Shown here piece by piece: positions 1-7,584 of a stretch of DNA of 39,896 nt. This stretch comes from Candidatus Aenigmatarchaeota archaeon (GTDB lineage: Archaea > Aenigmatarchaeota > Aenigmatarchaeia > QMZP01 > QMZT01). The position numbers and the translations under genes are program-made. Position 1 is the stretch's first letter; every line of letters starts with the position of its first letter. A model generated the notes under the pieces. It made no database searches. It was not told where the DNA came from and saw only the letters and a program-made list of their open reading frames with translations. The stretch covers positions 1 to 39,896 of the forward strand of contig QMZT01000007.1 in assembly GCA_003663325.1 (NCBI GenBank). Reading direction: 5' to 3'.

Positions 1-147
1 CTATACCTTATAAAAGTAAGATCCAATGAGATGTCCAAGAGGCATAAAATGAAGACAGATAAGATCGTAAAGATGCTTGCCTATAAGAATTTTGATCTAA
101 AAGAAATCCACAAAATCCTCAAAGAAATTGTTGATGAGCTTTATTGA
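1..147 (+). CDS. C-terminal fragment of a CDS truncated by the window edge (…SKRHKMKTDKIVKMLAYKNFDLKEIHKILKEIVDELY*)
   Basis: Frame open from base 1 to TGA at 145-147; product not identifiable. Confidence 0.45.
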   Translation, partial: LYLIKVRSNEMSKRHKMKTDKIVKMLAYKNFDLKEIHKILKEIVDELY

Positions 148-202
148 TCCTTGAATATTTCAAAATATAAAAATAAAAGAAAAAACTAAAAATTACTTTC
201 CC

Positions 203-715
203 TTAACTGACAGTTCCCATGACCGTGCCTCTTTCTTTTATTCCTGTTATTCCTGTATCAAGGTTTGTATAAGTTATTTCTATACTTGCAGTGTATGCAC
301 TTCCTGCTGACACGCCACTACAGCTTGCATTTAATGTGAAGGAACCACCTATTGGTACCGTGTACGGGAATGAGCCTCCAACAATACTTTCACCTGAACA
401 CTGATCTCCAGCTATACCTGTTAGATCAACATCAATAGCAGTTATATTTATTCTTGCTGGTATATTATTACTCAATGCTAATTGAAAACTACCATCACTT
501 CTTAATACCCATGAACCAGTCTTTGGAATTCCCATGTTTGGAAATCCTGAAGCCTTTGCTGCAGAGTATGTTGCTGGGTTGAAAACACCTAATGCGTAGA
601 GAGCCGCTGCCACTATCACTATTATTATTATTGCCCATCCGTAGGTCATCAAATATTCCATTGCAGATTGTCCTTTCATTTTCATAGCTATCATTTTATA
701 ATTGTTTCCACTCAT
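203..715 (-). CDS. Type IV pilin-like / archaellin-like protein with class III signal peptide
   Basis: N-terminal MKMKGQSAMEYLMTYGWAIIIIVIVAAALYALG: short basic leader, G/Q cleavage context, hydrophobic helix; true start may be an internal Met. Confidence 0.8.
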   Translation of the reverse strand: MSGNNYKMIAMKMKGQSAMEYLMTYGWAIIIIVIVAAALYALGVFNPATYSAAKASGFPNMGIPKTGSWVLRSDGSFQLALSNNIPARINITAIDVDLTGIAGDQCSGESIVGGSFPYTVPIGGSFTLNASCSGVSAGSAYTASIEITYTNLDTGITGIKERGTVMGTVS

Positions 716-753
716 TTATAAATCTTTCTTATATATTTTTATTTGATGATAGT

Positions 754-1383
754 ATGAGGATTGAATGGCTTGGTCATGCAAGTTTTAAAATAAAGTGGGA
801 CGGTGGTGTGCTATATATAGATCCGTATGTTATTAAAAACGGGGAGAAGGCTGATATAATATTTATTACGCATGAGCATTTTGATCACATGGACATAGGA
901 AAGATAAAAACTATAAGTAATGAAGAAACTATCATAATCGCACCAAGTTCTGCAGCCCAAAAGATAGGAGGTAATGTAAAGGTGGTGAGGGAGGGGGAGA
1001 GCATAAAGATAAAGGACATAGAGGTAGAAGTGGTGCCGGCATATAATATATCTAAGCCGTTTCACCCAAGGGGGCTTGGAGTAGGGTATGTAATAGGCAT
1101 TGAAGGAAAAAGGATATACCATGCTGGTGATACGGATTTTATTCCTGAAATGGAAAAAATAGGGAATGTGGATGTTGCACTCCTTCCCATAGGTGGAACA
1201 TATACTATGGATGTAGAGGATGCGATAAATGCTTGTCTCGCAATAAAACCAAAAATAGCTGTACCAATGCATTATAATTATTTAGAAGGATTGGAAAGAG
1301 ACCCAGCTGCCTTCAAAGAAGGTGTTGAAAAGGCATCGGGAATAAAGGTTGAAATATTGGAAGAAAGGGGATTGGAGATTTGA
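754..1383 (+). CDS. Metallo-beta-lactamase-fold hydrolase (UPF0173-like)
   Basis: WLGHASFKI…THEHFDHMD…HAGDTDF…PMHYN metal-binding motifs. Confidence 0.88.
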   Translation: MRIEWLGHASFKIKWDGGVLYIDPYVIKNGEKADIIFITHEHFDHMDIGKIKTISNEETIIIAPSSAAQKIGGNVKVVREGESIKIKDIEVEVVPAYNISKPFHPRGLGVGYVIGIEGKRIYHAGDTDFIPEMEKIGNVDVALLPIGGTYTMDVEDAINACLAIKPKIAVPMHYNYLEGLERDPAAFKEGVEKASGIKVEILEERGLEI

Positions 1384-1384
1384 A

Positions 1385-1394
1385 ATATTTAAAT
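1385..1394 (+). promoter_or_regulatory. Putative TATA box of the TBP gene
   Basis: tatttaaata about 52 bp upstream of the TBP ATG; purine-rich SD-like aaaggaaaggatg in between. Confidence 0.4.
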
Positions 1395-1445
1395 AACTTA
1401 CAAATAATTACCAATATCAATAATTAAAGGAAAGGATGTGGGATA

Positions 1446-2009
1446 ATGGCTGAGTTCAAGATAAAGATAGAAAATGTTGTGGCATTTACAACGCTTGGTG
1501 TCCCAATATCCTTAAACAAGTTGGTTAGCAGCGTAGAGAATACAGAGTATGAGCCAGAGCAGTTTCCCGGGCTTGTGTATAGGATAAATAATCCTAGAGC
1601 AGCTGCGCTTCTCTTCTCTTCTGGAAAGATAGTATGCACTGGAACGAAAAGTATAGAGAAGGCAAAAGAGGCAATGAGCAAGGTTGTAGAAAGGATAAAA
1701 CGAGCTGGTATAAAGGTTCCTGATAAGTACCCAATAGACGTTGAAAATATTGTAGCGTCTGCTAAAATAAAGGCAGAGCTTAATCTCGAAGACATAGCAT
1801 TCTCGCTAGAGAATGCGGAGTATGAGCCAGAGCAGTTTCCCGGGCTTGTGTATAGGATAAATGACCCCAGGGTGGCATTCTTGCTTTTCTCTTCTGGAAA
1901 AATAATATGCACTGGTGCCCATAGAATAAAGGATGTTCAAAGAGCATTAAACAAATTCAAGGAAAAGCTAGAGGAGATAGGAATAAAGGTAACACCAGTA
2001 AGCGATTGA
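1446..2009 (+). CDS. tbp: TATA-box-binding protein
   Basis: Two-repeat architecture with YEPEQFPGLVYRI…LLFSSGKIVCTG in each half. Confidence 0.97.
   Translation: MAEFKIKIENVVAFTTLGVPISLNKLVSSVENTEYEPEQFPGLVYRINNPRAAALLFSSGKIVCTGTKSIEKAKEAMSKVVERIKRAGIKVPDKYPIDVENIVASAKIKAELNLEDIAFSLENAEYEPEQFPGLVYRINDPRVAFLLFSSGKIICTGAHRIKDVQRALNKFKEKLEEIGIKVTPVSD
1545..1589 (+). repeat. Copy 1 of 45-bp internal repeat in TBP
   Basis: gagtatgagccagagcagtttcccgggcttgtgtataggataaat, identical to 1818..1862. Confidence 0.92.
1818..1862 (+). repeat. Copy 2 of 45-bp internal repeat in TBP
   Basis: Identical to 1545..1589. Confidence 0.92.
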
Positions 2010-2052
2010 TTTGATTTTTAAATATAAAATACAATCTTTTCTTGCGATATAC

Positions 2053-4050
2053 ATGGAGAAGTATGAGATCACAGAGGGCGATGTATCAAAATTTGTTGCC
2101 TTTTTGGATAGTGTGTACAGGAATGAGCTAATAGTATGTGCAAACGAAGGAAAACCTCTGGTGTTGGACTTTATAGAGATAGACAAGTTTAACCCTGAAA
2201 TGGGTGAAATACTTTCTAACAACCCCGACGAGTTTTTCAAGATTATAGAAGAAGCCATAGACAGGCTGAGCTTGCCAGCAAAGGTCAAAATAAGGGTTAA
2301 AGGGGCAAAAGAGGTTAGAATAAGGGATTTGAGGGCAAGGCATATAGGGAAATTTATAACGATAGAGGGTATAGTGAGGAAGGCATCGGAGATAAGGCCG
2401 GAGATAGTAGAAACAGTATGGGAGTGTCCAGAATGTGGTGCAAAGATAAACCAGCCGAGAAGGGGAGGTTTTGTTGTTAGACCGTTCCAATGCCCAGAAT
2501 GCGGAAACAAAAAGGGGTTTAGGGATTTGGAAAAGAAGATGATAGATACGAGGTGGATAGTTATAGAGGAACCATTTGAGCTTACAGAGGGTGAAAAGCC
2601 TTCTCAGCTCACTGTATTACTTACTGAAGACTTGGTATCTCCGGAAGGAAGGAGGAACACCGATCCTGGCAACAGATTAAAAATAACTGGCACGCTGAGG
2701 GACATACCTAAAGGCAAGGCACAATCTGTAAAACTTGATTTCTATCTTGAAGCCAATCATGTTGATCCTGTAGAGGTAGGATGGCACAATTTAGAAATAA
2801 CCAAGGAAGATGAGGAAAAGATAAAGGCATTGGCAAAAGAGAAGGACATATATGAAAGGCTTATCGATTCCATAGCACCATCACTCTATGGAATGAGAGA
2901 AATAAAAGAGGCTATAGTGCTGCAATTATTTGGTGGTGTTAAAAGAACACTTCGTGATGGGACAAGGTTTAGGGGAGATATACACATTCTTATAATAGGT
3001 GATCCATCAAGTGGAAAATCACAATTGCTCAAGCTTGTACCAACCCTTGTTCCCAGAGGAAAGTATGTAAGTGGTAAAGGTGTTACGGGAGCTGGTTTAA
3101 CGGCAACGGTAACAAAGGATGAACAGTTTATGGGTGGATGGGTTTTAGAAGCAGGAGCCCTTGTGCTTGCTAACAAAGGTTTGCTTGCTGTTGATGAGTT
3201 TGAAAAGATGAATAAAGATGATCAGATAGCTATGCACGAAGCTCTAGAGCAAGGTACAATAAGTATAGCCAAAGCTTCAATAGTGGCAACACTTCCTGCC
3301 CAAACATCTTTATTGGCTGGTGGCAATCCAAAGTTTTCACGCTTTGATCCGTACATGCCTATTTCAAAGCAAATAACCATACCAGAAACGTTATTAACGA
3401 GGTTTGACCTAAAGTTTGCATTGAGAGATGAGCCTAATGCAGAGCTTGACAAAAAAATATCTGAGCATGTCCTAAAAAGTAGGGAAGAAGAGTATGAGTT
3501 AACAAAACCAAAGATAGATATAGATCTGATAAGAAAATATGTGGCGTATGCAAAAGAGCATTGTAATCCTGTACTGACAAAAGAGGCTGGAAAAATATTA
3601 CAAAAGTTCTATGTAGATATGAGGAAGAGGGCTGAGGCAGGGGGAGCTGTGCCCATAACCTTGCGTCAGTTTGAAGCTTTAATAAGGCTATCTGAGGCAT
3701 CAGCAAGGGTGCAGCTAAGCGATGTTGTAAGAAAGGAGGACGCGAAAAGGGCTATAAGATTGATGAAATATTCATTGATGCAACTTGGTTTTGATTACGA
3801 GACAGGCCAAATAGATATAGATAGAACGGAAGGGGCTGTAACCTCAAAGGAAAGATCAAAAATAAGAATAGTGCTTGATATAATCAATGAGCTTTCTACA
3901 AAAATGAAAGAGGTGCCTATCAGCGAAATAGAAAAATCGGCAAGAGAAGAGGGTATAGATAAAACAGATGAGATACAGGAAATAATAGAAAAACTAAAAA
4001 GGGAAGGTTTGCTTTTTGAACCAAGCCCGGGTTATGTTCAAAAAATCTAG
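2053..4050 (+). CDS. mcm: Replicative DNA helicase MCM
   Basis: CPECGAKINQ…CPECGNKKG zinc motif; Walker A GDPSSGKSQLL; Walker B LLAVDEFEKM; arginine-finger region LLTRFDL. ATG at 2053 preferred over TTG at 2011. Confidence 0.96.
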   Translation: MEKYEITEGDVSKFVAFLDSVYRNELIVCANEGKPLVLDFIEIDKFNPEMGEILSNNPDEFFKIIEEAIDRLSLPAKVKIRVKGAKEVRIRDLRARHIGKFITIEGIVRKASEIRPEIVETVWECPECGAKINQPRRGGFVVRPFQCPECGNKKGFRDLEKKMIDTRWIVIEEPFELTEGEKPSQLTVLLTEDLVSPEGRRNTDPGNRLKITGTLRDIPKGKAQSVKLDFYLEANHVDPVEVGWHNLEITKEDEEKIKALAKEKDIYERLIDSIAPSLYGMREIKEAIVLQLFGGVKRTLRDGTRFRGDIHILIIGDPSSGKSQLLKLVPTLVPRGKYVSGKGVTGAGLTATVTKDEQFMGGWVLEAGALVLANKGLLAVDEFEKMNKDDQIAMHEALEQGTISIAKASIVATLPAQTSLLAGGNPKFSRFDPYMPISKQITIPETLLTRFDLKFALRDEPNAELDKKISEHVLKSREEEYELTKPKIDIDLIRKYVAYAKEHCNPVLTKEAGKILQKFYVDMRKRAEAGGAVPITLRQFEALIRLSEASARVQLSDVVRKEDAKRAIRLMKYSLMQLGFDYETGQIDIDRTEGAVTSKERSKIRIVLDIINELSTKMKEVPISEIEKSAREEGIDKTDEIQEIIEKLKREGLLFEPSPGYVQKI

Positions 4051-4812
4051 CTATTTCAAAATCTTAAATTTTCCCTTCCCACCAAGCCTTTCTATCTCTT
4101 TAACTATCCTATTGCAAATCTCTGTTACGCTTACTTTGAGTTCTTTATAATTTTCCCCTCTTCCAATTAACATATATTTTGGCGCAGATATGTACTTTAT
4201 CTCAACACCTCTTATCTCAGCCTGCTTTAAAACATTCTTTATAAGCTCAATACCATCCGGTTTATAAGAAAACAATTCCAGCATGCATTTTACCTCATAG
4301 ACCTTCTTTGTACGACTTTTTTCAACAATGTTCTTTATCGCATCTATCCACTCTTTTGATATACCTTTGCTCGCAAGCATATCTTCATTCTTCATCGCAA
4401 TATCAATAAGCTTTTCAAAACTGCCGAACTCGTTCTCAACCACATCTCCTATTTCCCTATAAACATCGTCTATCGTTTTATTTATGAGCTTTGCTGCCAT
4501 TTCGAGCATTTTCTCTGCTCTTCGTTCTTTCTTAAACTCATCGAGCTTTCTGCTAGCATCCTCTTTTCTTACCCTTTTTATGGAAAGGGACACCATTTTC
4601 CCATCAAAATAGATAACTTTGCAAACAACATACTGATTGAGCTTTAAGAACTCCTTTATATTTTTTACCCACCTGCTTGCAACCTCAGATATATGTATTA
4701 TTCCATTCTTTTCAGGATACTCTAGCAATTCAGCATATGCGGAATTCGGATTAAGCTTCGTTATCTTGCATACAACAAGTTCACCAACCTCTGGATTACC
4801 AGATTTTTTCAT
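4051..4812 (-). CDS. Translation initiation factor aIF2 subunit alpha
   Basis: N-terminal S1 domain (GELVVCKITKLNPNSAYAELLEYPEKNGIIHISEVASRWVKNI) and typical aIF2-alpha length and C-terminal domain. Confidence 0.95.
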   Translation of the reverse strand: MKKSGNPEVGELVVCKITKLNPNSAYAELLEYPEKNGIIHISEVASRWVKNIKEFLKLNQYVVCKVIYFDGKMVSLSIKRVRKEDASRKLDEFKKERRAEKMLEMAAKLINKTIDDVYREIGDVVENEFGSFEKLIDIAMKNEDMLASKGISKEWIDAIKNIVEKSRTKKVYEVKCMLELFSYKPDGIELIKNVLKQAEIRGVEIKYISAPKYMLIGRGENYKELKVSVTEICNRIVKEIERLGGKGKFKILK

Positions 4813-4949
4813 ATAAGAAATAAGCTAATAAATTTTAAAAATAGATCATCATGCAATTATCTTAGGTGTGATGCTTGGTCAAACAAAAGAGATAAAAAAC
4901 ATAAAAGCTATGAATATGATGTGATATAGTATTGGAAAAGGTGGTAGGT

Positions 4950-5231
4950 ATGGGATGGGTTAATTATTTGATCATACCGAGCTGGAAGATAGCAATAGAG
5001 ATGACAAGGCATGTAGATGAGTTGGAAGATTTCATAGAGGAAGCTTTGGATAAGATTTTGGAGATGGAGGATGTTGAGTATATGGATGAGGTGAAGGTTA
5101 AGGATTTAACTATATCAGATCTTGCAGAGCTATACAATTCGCATCAGATTCTCTCTAAACTGGTAACAATAGATGATGCGATTGTATTTTTGCTATATTT
5201 CCTAAAAAAGAGGGGAATTGAATATGGATAG
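4950..5231 (+). CDS. Hypothetical protein (~93 aa)
   Basis: ORF track 4932..5231; ATG 4950 preceded by aggtggtagg SD-like sequence; no recognised family. Confidence 0.6.
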   Translation: MGWVNYLIIPSWKIAIEMTRHVDELEDFIEEALDKILEMEDVEYMDEVKVKDLTISDLAELYNSHQILSKLVTIDDAIVFLLYFLKKRGIEYG

Positions 5232-5365
5232 TTAGTGAGTTTGAGTTTGATAAAAACAAATATAAAGGGTTTAAGATAGTGGAGTGGGGGTAATGGGATT
5301 AGATAAAAGGAAGGATATAGAATAGCTGATAATGTTTTAAAAAAGAGTCTGAAATGGCTGTTTCA

Positions 5366-6643
5366 CTAAAAATTTTTATCAATCCACCTAACACTGGATA
5401 AGAAAACTGGAAGGTTGTTTTTGTCAAGTAAAATTGTTTTTTTCAAATGTTTTGGTTTTCTCCATTTTTTAAGCCCCCACTTTACCTCTACACCTATCTG
5501 CGTTTTGTTTTTTAAAAAGATCATATCAACCTCGCTTTTGTTTCTCCAAAAGAATACCTCGCCTATTCTTGAAAAATGAGAAGCTGTAACAGATTCGACT
5601 ATGTTCTCTTCCAAAACCTCACATCTAGTATAATAAGACAATACTCTATAGATAAAGGGATCTGCAATATGGATTTTCTTGTTTTTTCTATAAAGGATTT
5701 TAAAATCGGGTGAAATCATATTCAATACCTTTACGCAAAATAGATTTTCCAATGTTTCTACATACGACTGGACAGTATGGGGTGAATTTATAGAGGTCTC
5801 TTTAGCTATATTAAACCAACTTATAGGAGATGCTCTAGCTTTCAATATATAAGAAATAACTTCTTTCATGTACTTTTCATTCTTCCCTGCCCTTCTCCAA
5901 TCATTTTTTAGCCAATCCAAATATGTTCTTATTGTTCTAAACGTGATCTTATTTTTTGTGAACATATCTATAATAGAGAGGGGAAAGCCACCGCACTCTA
6001 GATACATCTTAAATAATCTAAACAACCTTTCCTTAAACACCCTGTTAGCTTTTATAACACCTTCCAATTTTTTAAAATCCAATGAGCAGTCCTTTAATTC
6101 CATCTTCCCAAAGATTCTTGAAAAGTTATTAAAATCGATCGGGAGAAAATAAATATCTCTGCCATAACCTCTCCTTCCCGGAAACCTCTCCTTTCCTTTC
6201 AGTATCTCAATGCTCGCTGAACCTGTAACAATTAACACATCATTCCTAAACACCTTTCTATCTATCCTTGATTTCATTGCTCTATACCATTCATCTACAA
6301 ATGTTATCTCATCTAAAATTATTATAGAGCTCTTTATACCCCATTCTCTTCTTGCAAAAATATAATTATCAATGATCTCTCCCAGCTCTTTATAATCACT
6401 CAACTCATCGCATGAATAATAAAAGATTGATTTTGGATTCCTACCCTTTTTTAATAACTCTTGGATAAAAATTTTAAGGGATGTTGTCTTTCCTATTTGT
6501 CTTGGGCCAACAAGGAAATGTAGAGAAAATGGTTTTATAGTAAATTGATTTATTATATTTGGCACCCATCTTATTTTTGCCCTTTTCCATTCTTCATACT
6601 CATCATCTTCCTCATTCCTCCACCAGGGGTTTTGTTCTTCCAT
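5366..6643 (-). CDS. AAA ATPase of the archaeal ATPase / DUF4143 type
   Basis: LVGPRQIGKTTSLKIF Walker A, SIIILDEITFVDEWYRAMKS Walker B, VTGSASIEILKG sensor; C-terminal EVFFWRNKSEVDMIF…GVEVKWG nuclease-like domain. Confidence 0.9.
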   Translation of the reverse strand: MEEQNPWWRNEEDDEYEEWKRAKIRWVPNIINQFTIKPFSLHFLVGPRQIGKTTSLKIFIQELLKKGRNPKSIFYYSCDELSDYKELGEIIDNYIFARREWGIKSSIIILDEITFVDEWYRAMKSRIDRKVFRNDVLIVTGSASIEILKGKERFPGRRGYGRDIYFLPIDFNNFSRIFGKMELKDCSLDFKKLEGVIKANRVFKERLFRLFKMYLECGGFPLSIIDMFTKNKITFRTIRTYLDWLKNDWRRAGKNEKYMKEVISYILKARASPISWFNIAKETSINSPHTVQSYVETLENLFCVKVLNMISPDFKILYRKNKKIHIADPFIYRVLSYYTRCEVLEENIVESVTASHFSRIGEVFFWRNKSEVDMIFLKNKTQIGVEVKWGLKKWRKPKHLKKTILLDKNNLPVFLSSVRWIDKNF

Positions 6644-6651
6644 GTATTAAT

Positions 6652-6694
6652 ATTGCAAATAAATATTTATATAATTTGCAATCTCATTGCAAAT
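6652..6694. repeat. Three copies of ATTGCAAAT (inverted pair plus a third direct copy)
   Basis: ATTGCAAAT 6652-6660, ATTTGCAAT 6674-6682, ATTGCAAAT 6686-6694; immediately upstream of the ATPase start. Confidence 0.85.
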
Positions 6695-6698
6695 AAAA

Positions 6699-7583
6699 TT
6701 ATGCAGTTATTATGATTGGTTTTTTCCTAACAATTATTGTATGCTCTGCCTGTGCAACACTCCTTCTTTCGGATTCTCTAAGTGTTGGATACCGCCTAAT
6801 AGCCCCTATAGCTTCAAGCTGTTTTAAAGCAAGCTCAACCTTCAAAGGAGAAATACCGTTATTAATTAACCACCTCTTTGCAAATGGCATGCCAGCTAGC
6901 TTTTTTCCAAAATCCATTATACTTTTTGCTTCCTTCATTCTTATTGGCTTTGTTTCCAAATAACTATAAATCTCCACCGGTGTGGAATCTTTAACATAGC
7001 TGTTTGTGTTTGCTATGAACGGTTCAAGGGCTATTACATCGCCCTCTTTTATAACGTAGCTTGAACTATTTTCTATGTTCGGCACACTTGGCTCAGCATG
7101 TATATCATATCTCTTTAAACCATGCCCTGTAAGATTAACCACAACCCCTTTTTTCTTACTTCTTACATACTCAAATATAGCTTTGCTTATATCACACACC
7201 CTTATACCAGGCCTTAGCATGCTTATTCCAGCATTCAATGCATTATTTGCCGTCTCAACAAGCTCGTTTCTTTTTGTGCAATAGGTAAATGCATAGTCTG
7301 CAATGTAACCATTTTTATGTGCACCTATATCTATCTTTACCAAATCACCATCTCTTATTTTTGTCTTGTCATTGTATGTGGGTGTGTAATGGGCTACTAT
7401 ATCATTTATACTTATGTTTACTGGAAATGCGGGCATGCAACCCAATTCTTTTATCCTGCTCTCTATAAACTCTGCTATATCTAAGATAAGAAGGCCGGGT
7501 TTTAGAATAGAATCAAGCTCTTCTCTTATCTTCTTTATAACCTTTCCGGCCTTTAAATAGCTCTCCATTATTGTTTCTTCCAT
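6699..7583 (-). CDS. map: Methionine aminopeptidase, type II
   Basis: INDIVAHYTP…KIDIGAHKNGYIADYAFTY…NLTGHGLKRYDIHAEPSVPN…EPFI; start at internal Met (7583), 1 nt from the polB stop codon. Confidence 0.95.
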   Translation of the reverse strand: MEETIMESYLKAGKVIKKIREELDSILKPGLLILDIAEFIESRIKELGCMPAFPVNISINDIVAHYTPTYNDKTKIRDGDLVKIDIGAHKNGYIADYAFTYCTKRNELVETANNALNAGISMLRPGIRVCDISKAIFEYVRSKKKGVVVNLTGHGLKRYDIHAEPSVPNIENSSSYVIKEGDVIALEPFIANTNSYVKDSTPVEIYSYLETKPIRMKEAKSIMDFGKKLAGMPFAKRWLINNGISPLKVELALKQLEAIGAIRRYPTLRESERRSVAQAEHTIIVRKKPIIITA

Positions 7584-7584
7584 C

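Noticed and set aside
811-1272. 153-aa minus-strand ORF opposite the MBL gene
   Set aside because: Antisense to a clearly coding gene, aromatic/Cys/His-rich nonsense composition typical of AT-rich shadow ORFs
1424-1912. 162-aa minus-strand ORF with internal repeats opposite TBP
   Set aside because: Repeat structure is just the reverse complement of the TBP half-repeats
1968-2510. 180-aa and 120-aa minus-strand ORFs opposite MCM
   Set aside because: Shadow ORFs antisense to a confidently identified gene
4950-6643. Toxin-antitoxin or defence pair formed by the 93-aa ORF and the ATPase
   Set aside because: Genes are convergent, not co-transcribed, and no toxin/antitoxin motifs are recognisable
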